From NCBI GenBank assembly GCA_051252455.1, contig JBPOFM010000002.1:1-64000 (forward strand): a stretch of DNA of 64,000 nt, given 5' to 3'. Source of the DNA: JBPOFM01 sp051252455. Lineage in GTDB: Bacteria > Bacteroidota > Bacteroidia > Flavobacteriales > Flavobacteriaceae. Under the pieces are notes generated by a model. It saw only the letters and a list, made by a program, of their open reading frames with translations, made no database searches and was not told the DNA's origin. The translations under genes and the position numbers were made by a program. Shown piece after piece: positions 1 through 7,535 of the stretch (position 1 is the stretch's first letter; every line of letters begins with the position of its first letter).

Positions 1-40
1 ATTTTCTTCAATTTCTATGAGTTTCTTTAATTGAGTACAA

Positions 41-200
41 GGTTTTGTGTATGGTTTGTTGCGTGGTTCAGTAATTAGTTTAGTAAACGAAAACAAACGC
101 GAGAAAATTGCTTCGCCAGTTCGCTGCGCTCGTGTCCGAAGGAATTTTCAGGATGAGCAACGACCAAGTAATTAATTATATTCGGTGTTAGCAACAGTTA
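41..200. repeat. Structured spacer of a cassette-like region (copy 1)
   Basis: Intergenic DNA downstream of the first minus-strand gene. It begins with TTTTGTGTATGG and TTGCGTGG and ends with TATATTCGGTGTTAGCAAC. Its middle carries CTTCGCCAGTTCG, GCTCGTGTCC and TCCGAAGGAATTTTC. The same landmarks occur in the same order in the spacer at 1321-1469, and the central ones recur near 2570 and 5590, so this is a dispersed spacer family. The outer ends are partly complementary, as in a long imperfect hairpin. Confidence 0.6.
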
Positions 201-202
201 TT

Positions 203-1309
203 TTAGTTCGTCCAAGGTTCTTTGTGGTTGGCATTCATGATTTTTTGTCCATCATAAATGCTTAATCCTTGCCAGCTTCCAAACCAAACTTGTCCTTTGT
301 TGTCTTCGAGAATACTTTGCGTGACATTGGAGGTTAAACCATCTTCGGTTGTGAATTGTGTGAAATTACTGCCATCATATCGGTAAACACCATAACCTTC
401 AGCCGTAAACCATATATTTCCTTTGCTATCTTCATAAAAATTATAGGTTTCCATACCTTCAATAATGCCATCTTTAGTGAAGTTCGTGTACGTTTTACCA
501 TCAAATTTGCTCAGACCACCATTAAAAGTTCCAATCCAAATATTTCCTTGACTGTCTTCTAAAATATCAGCTGTATTATTATCGACTAGTCCGTTTTTGG
601 TTGTTAAATGAGTAAACTTCCCGTTGTTATATTTGAATATTCCATTGCCATCAGTAGCAAACCACATAGCTCCATTTCTGTCTTCTATAATTTTAAAAAC
701 CAATTTGTCAGATAGCATAGGTTTTGCATTTTCGGCTTTTGAATCGGGCAAGGAAAATGGTATAAACTTCTCTCCGTCAAATTGATTAACACCTCCTGTA
801 GAACCAACCCAAATAAGTCCGCTTTTGTCAATTGTTAAACCCCAAATTTCTTCATTCTGCAATCCTTCTTTTTTTGAAAATGTTGTAAACTCTTTACCAT
901 TATATTTTATGAGTCCTTCGGATGTTCCAAACCATAAATTATCTGCTTTGTCTTCTATAATCTCTAAAACCCTAAAACGTGGGTTGATTCCTGCAATAGT
1001 GATTTTTTCAAGTATTTGTCCATCATAGCGAATAATCCCATCACCATTTGTTCCAAACCAATAATTTCCTTTATTGTCTTGATGCATTGTCCTTACAAAC
1101 TCTCTTACCATTCCATTTAGGTTGGTGTGAATTTGAGGAAATGTTGTGTTTTGATTGAGAATTATTGGTTGGGTGTTTACTTCATTCTCTTTTATATTAG
1201 TAACAGATTTTTCTTTCACTTGTCCCGTGCACGATGTGATTTGAATTGTCAGAAGAACTAAAATTAAGTTCGTTGCATTTAATATCATCTTATCACTAAT
1301 TTTTACCAT
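203..1309 (-). CDS. Beta-propeller lipoprotein with two-component-regulator propeller repeats
   Basis: The predicted mature protein is about seven Reg_prop-type beta-propeller repeats, seen as recurring blocks such as EDNKGQVWFGS, EDSQGNIWIGT and EDSKGNIWFTAEG, each followed by a YDG-x-F/K strand. In hybrid two-component proteins these repeats form the periplasmic sensor, but here no membrane helix, kinase or DNA-binding domain follows, so it is a free-standing propeller. I chose the ATG at 1309 because it opens a lipoprotein signal (hydrophobic stretch LILVLLTIQ, lipobox ITSC); the open frame runs 24 codons further upstream into the spacer repeat. The gene lies between a 10-bp inverted repeat (187-196 and 1327-1336). 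Ligand and role are unknown. Confidence 0.75.
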   Translation of the reverse strand: MVKISDKMILNATNLILVLLTIQITSCTGQVKEKSVTNIKENEVNTQPIILNQNTTFPQIHTNLNGMVREFVRTMHQDNKGNYWFGTNGDGIIRYDGQILEKITIAGINPRFRVLEIIEDKADNLWFGTSEGLIKYNGKEFTTFSKKEGLQNEEIWGLTIDKSGLIWVGSTGGVNQFDGEKFIPFSLPDSKAENAKPMLSDKLVFKIIEDRNGAMWFATDGNGIFKYNNGKFTHLTTKNGLVDNNTADILEDSQGNIWIGTFNGGLSKFDGKTYTNFTKDGIIEGMETYNFYEDSKGNIWFTAEGYGVYRYDGSNFTQFTTEDGLTSNVTQSILEDNKGQVWFGSWQGLSIYDGQKIMNANHKEPWTN

Positions 1310-1320
1310 AATGTTGGTTT

Positions 1321-1469
1321 TATAATTGTTGCTAACGTTTTGTGTATGAGACGTTGCGTGGGATTTCCTAAACCTTGCCAAGTAAAAAACTGCGCTGGAA
1401 AATTCCGAAGGAATATTCCAAATGAGCGATGACCAAGCAATGGCTTATACGCGGTGTTAGCAAACGTTT
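1321..1469. repeat. Structured palindromic spacer (copy 2)
   Basis: About 150 bp between two minus-strand genes. The left arm starts TTGCTAACGTTTTGTGTATG and the right arm ends CTTATACGCGGTGTTAGCAA, so the outer 8 bp are perfectly complementary and complementarity continues imperfectly inward (GTGTATGAG against GCGTATAAG, TTGCGTGG against TTGCTTGG when the right arm is reversed). The size and fold resemble long integron attC sites, but the ends do not match the classical 7-bp attC core. Confidence 0.6.
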
Positions 1470-1470
1470 T

Positions 1471-2304
1471 TTAATAATATATAATATTAAATGTAAAAGA
1501 TTCACCATTTACATCTGTCGGATAATTATCATTATCATATAAATAAGAAGCTGTTGTTGTTTCCCCTCCTACTTCATTGACTGATGTAATATTGTTTCTT
1601 TGGTAAGGAAAACTGTAGCCTTCAAAACCACCTATGTAAATTCCATCAAATTCCCAAAAGAACTCAATAAATCGTTCAATATAAATTGATTTAAATTGTC
1701 CATAAAATGGATTTATTTTATTGTCATACTGTATTGTGAATTCTGATTGTAAATTATTTGAGTTGTCATAGGATTTTGCAGAAATTAAATTACTGTCAGA
1801 ATCATAACCAAAGATTGTATATTGATTCATTTCGGTCAATTTGATTATTAATCCATTATTGTCCAGCTCCAATTCGCCTTGAGAATTTGCATTTCCTTCA
1901 ATTGTTCCAGTTAATGTTACTGTATTTCCGTTATATCCCAGAGTTACATTTTCACTATTTGCAGAATAACTTGATAATTGTCCATTTGAGTTGTATGTAT
2001 ATGTGTAATTGTCACTATACGAAGACGAACCTGTTTCTTGATAATCCCATTCAATTAGTTTGTTTTCAGAGTTATATGTAAAATCTGAAACGTAGCCAAA
2101 ACTATTATAAACTCCAGTCAAACTTGAAAGTAAATTATTATTATAGGAATAATCAACTTTTCTTGTCTCAGATATTTTTTCAGTTTTTACTAATTTATTT
2201 TCGGTCGGTTCAGGTTCTTGAGTTTCGGAATTGTCGTCCGATGAACAAGATAAAATTAAGATGTTTAATAAAATTAGGGCTAAAAATAATGTTGTTTTTT
2301 TCAT
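1471..2304 (-). CDS. Lipoprotein with YD/RHS-like strand repeats, function unknown
   Basis: An exported lipoprotein of 277 residues when read from the ATG at 2304, which gives a compact signal (MKKTTLFLALILL) and lipobox LILSCSS. The track frame begins six codons earlier in the spacer repeat. The mature part is made of short tyrosine/asparagine-rich beta-strand repeats (YTYNSNGQLSSY, FGYDSDSNLISA, ASYLYDNDNYP) like those of bacteroidotal lipoproteins distantly related to RHS/YD proteins. No catalytic motif is visible. The gene is bracketed by GCAAACGTTT at 1460-1469, next to the stop, and its exact reverse complement at 2321-2330, upstream of the start. Confidence 0.7.
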   Translation of the reverse strand: MKKTTLFLALILLNILILSCSSDDNSETQEPEPTENKLVKTEKISETRKVDYSYNNNLLSSLTGVYNSFGYVSDFTYNSENKLIEWDYQETGSSSYSDNYTYTYNSNGQLSSYSANSENVTLGYNGNTVTLTGTIEGNANSQGELELDNNGLIIKLTEMNQYTIFGYDSDSNLISAKSYDNSNNLQSEFTIQYDNKINPFYGQFKSIYIERFIEFFWEFDGIYIGGFEGYSFPYQRNNITSVNEVGGETTTASYLYDNDNYPTDVNGESFTFNIIYY

Positions 2305-2319
2305 ATGTTTGTTTTTTGT

Positions 2320-2651
2320 CAAACGTTTGCCAGCTTGTTTATATGCGCTACTAATATAGACATATATCCTTAATTTGGGTGGCTATGCGCTAGATTTGGT
2401 AGTATTTATAGCGTGTTTGCATTATGGTTTGGGGTACTGGTTATATGGCAGGGGAATTTGTTGCAAAATTGCTCACGGTAAAAGTTGGAATGCGCTATCG
2501 GGTTGCAAATCTACGCTATCGTGCGGTTGACCGTACTTTTTGGTAACGAGGGCTAGCGCGGGGGGGTTGCTTCGCCAGTTCGCACTTCGTGCTCGTGTCC
2601 AAGTGTGGACTGACCGAGCCATAACTTATATAGGTTGTTGTAATTAATTCT
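2320..2651. repeat. Long AT/GC-mosaic spacer with hairpins (copy 3)
   Basis: No gene is visible in this 330-bp spacer. It contains several scattered TGCGCTA/TAGCGT words (around 2345, 2388, 2410, 2491 and 2511) and the segment CTTCGCCAGTTCGCACTTCG followed by TGCTCGTGTCC (about 2571-2600), which also occurs in the spacer at 41-200. The right end, TTGTTGTAATTAATT at 2635-2649, is repeated inverted at 3173-3187 on the far side of the next gene. Confidence 0.5.
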
Positions 2652-3161
2652 TTATTTTATAGAAAAGCTATCCATTATTTTACTTGAGATAACTCTAATA
2701 TTTTCATAATCTTCAGCTTTCGAGACAAGTGTCAATGTAAATAAATTATTTTTGACAGGATAAGTGTAAATTTTTGTTTGAAAATTCATTCCGTTTGTTT
2801 CTCCTGTCGTACGTATATAATGATAAGTAAATCCATTTTTATTAATTATTTCGCTTACAATTATTTTTGGATTATTAAGCATATTAGATACTTGATTTTC
2901 TATAAGAGATTTCAGCTGTTCTATTGTCAATTCATTTTGACCTAGATTTTGTTCAACTAAATTGATGTTCTCTACGAAATCTTTTTCAGACTTCATTTTA
3001 GGATATATGATGAAAGACGAACCTTCTTGTCCAGATTCATCTAAAATCCAATTTTCAGGATATTCAATTGAATACGCAGGATGGTCATACTTTTTTATTT
3101 TACTTTCTTGTGAAAGTACTATTAAGGGTATTAAAAACAGTATTAAAAAAATCTTATTCAT
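2652..3161 (-). CDS. Secreted PsbP/DUF1795-like small protein
   Basis: A 169-residue protein read from the ATG at 3161, which gives a normal Sec signal (MNKIFLILFLIPLIVLSQ). The mature N-terminus YDHPAYSIEYPENWILDES and the general alpha/beta length resemble the PsbP/MOG1-like fold of DUF1795 proteins, which often begin with a Y-SI-YP-W motif; that assignment rests on pattern memory only. The longer open frame, starting 15 codons upstream, runs through the flanking repeat. The gene is tightly enclosed by a perfect 15-bp inverted repeat (2635-2649 and 3173-3187), 2 bp beyond the stop and 11 bp before the start. Confidence 0.6.
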   Translation of the reverse strand: MNKIFLILFLIPLIVLSQESKIKKYDHPAYSIEYPENWILDESGQEGSSFIIYPKMKSEKDFVENINLVEQNLGQNELTIEQLKSLIENQVSNMLNNPKIIVSEIINKNGFTYHYIRTTGETNGMNFQTKIYTYPVKNNLFTLTLVSKAEDYENIRVISSKIMDSFSIK

Positions 3162-3355
3162 GTTTGGGTCAAAATTAATTACAACAATAGATATCACCAT
3201 CAACACTATCCTTCATCTAACGCTAATGTACTAAATATTTGATATCTGGGAAATTTTCAGATAGAACTCTTTAAAGCAATTAATTATACTTTGGAGATAT
3301 TGCTAAAAACAGTAAATTCACAACGGTTTTTTAGACCCTTTTTAAATGCTTTATT

Positions 3356-3973
3356 ATGAGACGACCGTATAAGCACCTTCCCATTTATAAGAAGGCGGAG
3401 GAGATTGCAAAGTTAGTGGATTCCATGACGGGTTTTGTGGAGGATTATGAGTTTAATATTGAATATGACTTTGACCAAGAGATGGTGGACAGAAGCATTG
3501 CTTCCATGCAAGATAAATCACTTAAGATGCGCATGACCATTGAGGAGACCTGCTGGGAAGAGTGCCAATATCATGATGCGATGGAAAAGGCGGTGCTGGT
3601 CAAATATTTTGTGAACGAAATAGTGTGTGATGTGAACCGTCTTGAAAGCGCTGGACTGAGAGAGAGTGATTTTGTGGATGTTTTTCATGACACTTTGGAG
3701 GAGTTTAGGCTGCTGTTTATAGATTGGATCAAGACCTTTAACAAGTGGCGGTATTTTAAATATGATTTGGATTGGGGTCTATTTGACTTGAATGCGGATG
3801 TGGTGGTGGTTAACTTCTATACGGGTGAGCAATATGATGAGGATGAGCTGATGCATCGAATGATGCATAGGGATGAGGCGTATGAATTTGCAGATGAAGA
3901 TGAGGATGAGGATGAAGATGACTTCGAGGATGGGGATGAAGACGAATTTGAGGATGAGGATGATGAGGTTTGA
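3356..3973 (+). CDS. Helical protein with highly acidic C-terminal tail
   Basis: A 205-residue soluble protein with no signal peptide. Residues 1-155 look all-helical, and the start (KHLPIYKKAEEIAKLVDSM) resembles the four-helix-bundle (S23/Avd-like) families, but I cannot confirm the relation. The last 25 or so residues are almost entirely Asp and Glu, from GAT/GAG codons, giving a strongly negative tail. It converges with the minus-strand gene that ends at 3993. There is no diversity-generating reverse transcriptase or template repeat nearby, so an Avd role is not supported. Function unknown. Confidence 0.65.
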   Translation: MRRPYKHLPIYKKAEEIAKLVDSMTGFVEDYEFNIEYDFDQEMVDRSIASMQDKSLKMRMTIEETCWEECQYHDAMEKAVLVKYFVNEIVCDVNRLESAGLRESDFVDVFHDTLEEFRLLFIDWIKTFNKWRYFKYDLDWGLFDLNADVVVVNFYTGEQYDEDELMHRMMHRDEAYEFADEDEDEDEDDFEDGDEDEFEDEDDEV

Positions 3974-3992
3974 GGTTTGAGCCTTTGGAGGT

Positions 3993-4367
3993 TCAGTGGT
4001 GGAAGAAGAAGTTCCAATTATTATTTGACCATATTATATTTTCTTTTAGGTCGAGTGTTAGTGGTCGTTGCAATGGTTTAGGAATGCGTTTTGGTGGATT
4101 AGGTAATCGCCTCCCTTTGATTTTTGGCACTGGGGGTTTGGATGTGTTTTGAATGGGTGTTTCTGGATTCCAAAATGCTGTGAGACCCAAGGTGTCACGT
4201 ATGTTGCTCCCGTATAGCGTGCCTACCCAATCTATGGTGCGTACGCACCAGACGGTATTGTCTTTAGATATGAAGCCTACCCAATGAAGATTCAGGTCAA
4301 AAATGTATTTTTTGCTATTTGATAGCCAACCTACGAGTTGGGATGATTTGTTGTATAGGGGTTTCAT
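3993..4367 (-). CDS. 4-fold beta flower domain protein
   Basis: 124 residues. The N-terminal 75 residues consist of short strand repeats: MKPLYNKSSQLVGWL, YIFDLNLHWVGFIS and IDWVGTLYGSNIRD. They match my recollection of the small 4-fold beta flower domain (four repeated strand pairs with W-V/G-F/W motifs) found in Bacteroidota. The C-terminal part is proline- and lysine-rich (PETPIQ, PPVPKIKGRRLP) and probably disordered. No signal peptide. The biochemical role of the family is not known to me. The gene converges on the acidic-tail gene with a 19-bp gap. Confidence 0.6.
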   Translation of the reverse strand: MKPLYNKSSQLVGWLSNSKKYIFDLNLHWVGFISKDNTVWCVRTIDWVGTLYGSNIRDTLGLTAFWNPETPIQNTSKPPVPKIKGRRLPNPPKRIPKPLQRPLTLDLKENIIWSNNNWNFFFHH

Positions 4368-4446
4368 TGGGGGTTGGTTAATTACTTAATAAAGATATTG
4401 ATTTTTTTAGGAATGGGGAGAAGGTGGGGTATGGCTATAGTGGTTC

Positions 4447-5496
4447 TCAAGTCAAATTGTTTACTATTTTATTCATTTGCCTTTCGGTTAAGACTGGCTC
4501 AAAATATCTTATGTAATCGTTTAATTCTGTTAGTAATTTTACGTTTACATATTTAAACTCACCACTTGGCTTATTGTTAATCATAACGATTACATTTCGG
4601 ACTGGTATTTTCTGTTCTCCCCAATGATGTTCATTTAAGTTGATATTCTCCGAAATGTAGACATACAATGCAAAATTAGACCTTCTTATTTGTTCTATTG
4701 GTGACCTTAAATTGATTGAATTGACTGAAAGTTTGCTCCAGTTCTTTGTCTCTATGATGAAAATTCCAGATTTTGAAATTAATAGATGGTCAATTTGTAT
4801 TGAATAAATTCTTTCGTTCTCTCTTTGATTATATATTGGCGGATAAAAATTCAAGTTAAAGTCATTGATTAAAACGTAATCGTCTGAAAGTTTTTTAATT
4901 TCCTTGACCACTAGATTTTCTCCAATTGCTCCTGCAATCAGGTTTTTTGAGTCTTCTATGACTTTTCTGGTGTTTTCTAGTTGTTTAATTTCAGGCTTTG
5001 CTCTTTTATCAATTAGGATTTGCTTGTTTGACTCGTAATCCTTTATAAAAAGTTCATTCTTTCTAATCACTTCAGAATACATATTCACTGTTAAATTTAT
5101 AAGAGTGGTTTTATTATTTATGAAATGATTTAATCGTTTCTTTTTATAATAAAGTTGAGTACTTGAAAGAATGTACGAAAAAAAATTGTTGTTTTTTTTA
5201 GTGCCGAGCGTGTCAATTTTAAGTTGTAAATCAGCTATTTGGCTGTCAATATTTTTTGTTTCTAAAACAATCTTTTCATTTTTATCATGAGCTAGTTCTT
5301 GAAGATTACTGCATTTTTGGGTATATTCTTCTTGTAACCTTTTTGATGTGTCATTGAGAATTTTATGCCTTTCTGAATCATAATTTGACAAAAAATCATT
5401 GATCTCTTTTACTGAATTAAATCTGGAAATTCCATTTTTAACCAATTCAGATTTTAATGATTTCAGTGATTCTATTTGTCCAATAACTTTCGTCAT
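4447..5496 (-). CDS. NERD-domain (nuclease-related) protein with coiled-coil N-terminus
   Basis: 349 residues. Residues 1-180 are rich in K, E, Q and L with heptad character (coiled coil), broken by a short hydrophobic stretch near FFSYILSS. Residues about 185-300 carry NERD hallmarks: an entry motif IAGAIGE, then QIDHLLISKSGIFIIETKNW, which supplies the D...E-x-K core of a PD-(D/E)XK-like fold. NERD domains are predicted nucleases and occur in phage-defence and plasmid proteins. No helicase or kinase domain is fused here. The gene stands alone, and the DNA upstream of its start (5497-5650) is related to the spacer repeats at 41-200 and 1321-1469. Confidence 0.75.
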   Translation of the reverse strand: MTKVIGQIESLKSLKSELVKNGISRFNSVKEINDFLSNYDSERHKILNDTSKRLQEEYTQKCSNLQELAHDKNEKIVLETKNIDSQIADLQLKIDTLGTKKNNNFFSYILSSTQLYYKKKRLNHFINNKTTLINLTVNMYSEVIRKNELFIKDYESNKQILIDKRAKPEIKQLENTRKVIEDSKNLIAGAIGENLVVKEIKKLSDDYVLINDFNLNFYPPIYNQRENERIYSIQIDHLLISKSGIFIIETKNWSKLSVNSINLRSPIEQIRRSNFALYVYISENINLNEHHWGEQKIPVRNVIVMINNKPSGEFKYVNVKLLTELNDYIRYFEPVLTERQMNKIVNNLT

Positions 5497-5802
5497 TTAT
5501 GGAATTTCTCAAATAAGAGTTAATGTTTTGTTTATGATTTGATTGTGTGTCAATGTACAGCATTAAAAGTACGAAACTCTAATGGAAACTCCGAAGAGAT
5601 ATTAAGTTTGATGATTGTGCGCTGATGACGGCACTCGTTGGGAACGAGTGGAAACAAGCATATTAGTCAATTTTCGTCAGAAAAATCTTTACAATAAATA
5701 AACTTTTACGTAGTACATCGAATTAATTTGAACTTAAACGCATTTAAAGATACTTTTATCTGAATTAAATAAAATATTAATAAATCCTTAAGCCCTCAAA
5801 TC
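5497..5802. repeat. Intergenic region with spacer-family remnant and hairpin
   Basis: No gene is seen here. The left part has GTTTTGTTTATG, ACTCCGAAGAGATATT and GCTGATGACGG, in the same order as the spacer family at 41-200 and 1321-1469. A perfect hairpin lies at 5632-5650 (CACTCGTT, loop GGG, AACGAGTG). The rest is plain AT-rich DNA. Confidence 0.45.
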
Positions 5803-5910
5803 GTGAAACGTAAAAAGAAAAAAGATCATAAAGAAAAAATACTATTTTGTTTCGAAGTTATTGTAAATATTGTCTTAATTTATAATGCGATTAAAGAGAT
5901 ATTTTTTTAG
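5803..5910 (+). CDS. Possible small membrane peptide (35 aa)
   Basis: A short frame with a GTG start at 5803 and TAG at 5908-5910. It encodes a very basic N-terminus (VKRKKKKDHKEK) followed by about 20 mostly hydrophobic residues (ILFCFEVIVNIVLIYNAIK), the layout of a single-span membrane peptide with positive-inside topology. No convincing ribosome binding site, as usual in this phylum. In AT-rich DNA a hydrophobic 35-codon frame can arise by chance, so this is tentative. Confidence 0.3.
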   Translation: MKRKKKKDHKEKILFCFEVIVNIVLIYNAIKEIFF

Positions 5911-5955
5911 AGCTATTATTTACAAAGTTGAATAGCACTACTCAAATAGCGCTGG

Positions 5956-6006
5956 TCTGCGACAAGACAGGGCACCCGTTGCAAACGAGCGCCCTCGGGG
6001 GGCAGA
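5956..6006. repeat. REP-like structured GC-rich palindrome
   Basis: A GC-rich island in AT-rich DNA. The core 5970-5994 folds as an imperfect hairpin (GGGCACCCGTT against AACGAGCGCCC, loop GCA), and TCTGC/GCAGA (5956-5960 and 6002-6006) can close it. The inner CGTT-GCA-AACG core resembles the hairpin at 5632-5650. Sequence 5911-6187 outside this element shows nothing else. Confidence 0.45.
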
Positions 6007-6187
6007 TTGGTTTATGAAAATCTGAAAATATTATGGTCAAAACCAGTTGTGACATGGCCTGGTTCAGTCCGTGCTTAAATATAATCTGTGGAATTCCGTA
6101 AGTCGTTTTTGTTTTTTTAGAAAAGAACGTAGTTTCAAATCACTGTATCCTTTTAGGTAACACTTTAAAGAACATTAGTTAATCGAT

Positions 6188-6889
6188 ATGAATGATAAAT
6201 TAGAAGTATTTTATAAGAATCAAATGGATATTATAGATCCGCATCTCCAAAATTATAATTCAAAAATATCAACAGATAAAAAAGCTACGAACCCATTTTT
6301 AATAGCTGTTCCAAAAGATTATGAGAATTTTAAAAACTCAATTATGATCTTTGGCCAAGAAACAAATTTTTGGTGCCGCGAATGTGGTAAACTGGCTGAA
6401 TATTCTCATTCTCTTAAAAAATCAATAGAAATATATAAATCATTTTACATTAATGGTGGAATAAATAAATATCGCGGTCCGTTTTGGAATGAATTTAAAC
6501 GTATTCGAAGAGAGGTGACAAAATCATATAGCGCCTATTTTATTTGGAATAACATAAACAAAATAGGTAGAATGGGTAAAGGGAATATTCGAGAAATTGA
6601 TCTTATTCAATTTGAGCATTTCAACGTCGTAAAGGATGAAATTCGAGTTCTGAAACCAAGAATTATTATTTTTTTAACAGGTCACAACTACGACCATTTT
6701 ATTAGGAATAACATTGGAGATTTTACACAAGAAAATATAGGTGATTGTATTCATGAAATAAAATTTATCGGTGAGTTTGAAAATATAAAAGCCTACAAAA
6801 CCTTTCATCCGAATGCGTTATACATGAAAAGTAAAAATAAAATTGTTATACCTAATCTTATACATCTTATAAAAGATTTTTGCATATGA
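6188..6889 (+). CDS. Possible uracil-DNA-glycosylase-superfamily protein
   Basis: 233 residues, cytoplasmic. Three landmarks are spaced like the UDG fold: IMIFGQETNFW near residues 53-62 (motif-1-like GQE/D), a strand IIIFLTGHNYDHF near 160-172, and YKTFHPNALYM near 203-213 (like the HPSP motif-3 loop). The N-x-W and W-N-x-N-K-I motifs in the middle (FIWNNINKIG) are also typical of a family I recall as UDG-like hypothetical proteins. Whether it removes uracil is unknown: the motif-1 acidic residue would be Glu, and no Fe-S cysteines are arranged as in families 4 and 5. It stands alone, in very AT-rich DNA with accessory neighbours. Confidence 0.4.
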   Translation: MNDKLEVFYKNQMDIIDPHLQNYNSKISTDKKATNPFLIAVPKDYENFKNSIMIFGQETNFWCRECGKLAEYSHSLKKSIEIYKSFYINGGINKYRGPFWNEFKRIRREVTKSYSAYFIWNNINKIGRMGKGNIREIDLIQFEHFNVVKDEIRVLKPRIIIFLTGHNYDHFIRNNIGDFTQENIGDCIHEIKFIGEFENIKAYKTFHPNALYMKSKNKIVIPNLIHLIKDFCI

Positions 6890-7048
6890 GAATGGATCTG
6901 AAAGTGTTTAAGCATTTTTTGTAGAAAAAGTGTTTATATTGGATGTATAGATTTCAGTTGCTTTTGATGACCTTAAGAAAGTTAAATGCGAAATATTTTA
7001 CCCAATTTAACTCAATATTATAATTTATAATTATCATAATTAAGAATT
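6890..7048. other. AT-rich intergenic stretch
   Basis: No gene, clear terminator or repeat was recognised. A short reading-frame remnant starts with the small gene at 7049. Confidence 0.4.
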
Positions 7049-7189
7049 TTGGGAAAATCAAACGGGTTTAAAAATGCGCCTAGCACAACTGGAAATAAAT
7101 CTGGAGATGGACGTGGAAATAATCCATCTAATAAATCTGATGGAAATACAAACAGTTCTTCTGGCAATAAAGCAGATTCTAACAAGTAA
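7049..7189 (+). CDS. Small hydrophilic protein with NAPSTTGNKSG motif (46 aa)
   Basis: A TTG-initiated frame of 46 codons ending in TAA at 7187-7189. An in-frame TAA at 7037-7039 with no ATG between leaves TTG as the plausible start. The product begins GKSNGFKNAPSTTGNKSG and continues as a Gly/Asn/Ser-rich, disordered, basic tail ending GNKADSNK. I recall near-identical short proteins (KSNG-KNAPSTTGNKSGGGRGNN) across Bacteroidota, so the sequence is probably conserved, but no function is known to me. Too short and unusual in start codon for routine gene calling. Confidence 0.5.
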   Translation: MGKSNGFKNAPSTTGNKSGDGRGNNPSNKSDGNTNSSSGNKADSNK

Positions 7190-7535
7190 AAAAATTTTTT
7201 AAGAACGAGTGTTTTTTAATTTCTTTTAATAGAAAAAACCATAAACTCCATTAAGAATTCTTGTTTTATTGAACAAAAAAAGAACAAAAATTTAGAAGTA
7301 TGTCCAGCCCTTCATTCTTGTGGATCTAATTCTGAAAGCCCATTTTTGCAATCCGTGCCCACACAACATTTAAAAGGAAAAATTTTATTCAAACTTATTC
7401 TTATACCAAGAAAGACCCTAACCCTCTAAATAGAAAATAAATACGACGACATACAAACTCGAATAGCTAGTTGTGCTCAAATACAAGCTTAATCAAAACA
7501 AATTATTTTCAGTATCTTGTATCAAACTAACAATA
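7190..7535. other. Intergenic stretch before the STAS-like gene
   Basis: AT-rich. The open frame of the following gene extends back to 7473, but its first codons look non-coding (MLKYKLNQNKLFSVSC). No repeat, RNA gene or strong terminator was recognised. Confidence 0.4.

Noticed and set aside
3356..3973. Avd-type protein of a diversity-generating retroelement
   Set aside because: Only a faint four-helix resemblance; no reverse transcriptase, template or variable repeat is present.
3817..4017. Poly-Ser minus-strand frame
   Set aside because: It is the antisense of the Asp/Glu-rich tail (GAT/GAG read as Ser codons).
1..6200. Classical integron
   Set aside because: No integron integrase and the spacer ends do not match the 7-bp attC core; only the palindromic size and unit layout are similar.
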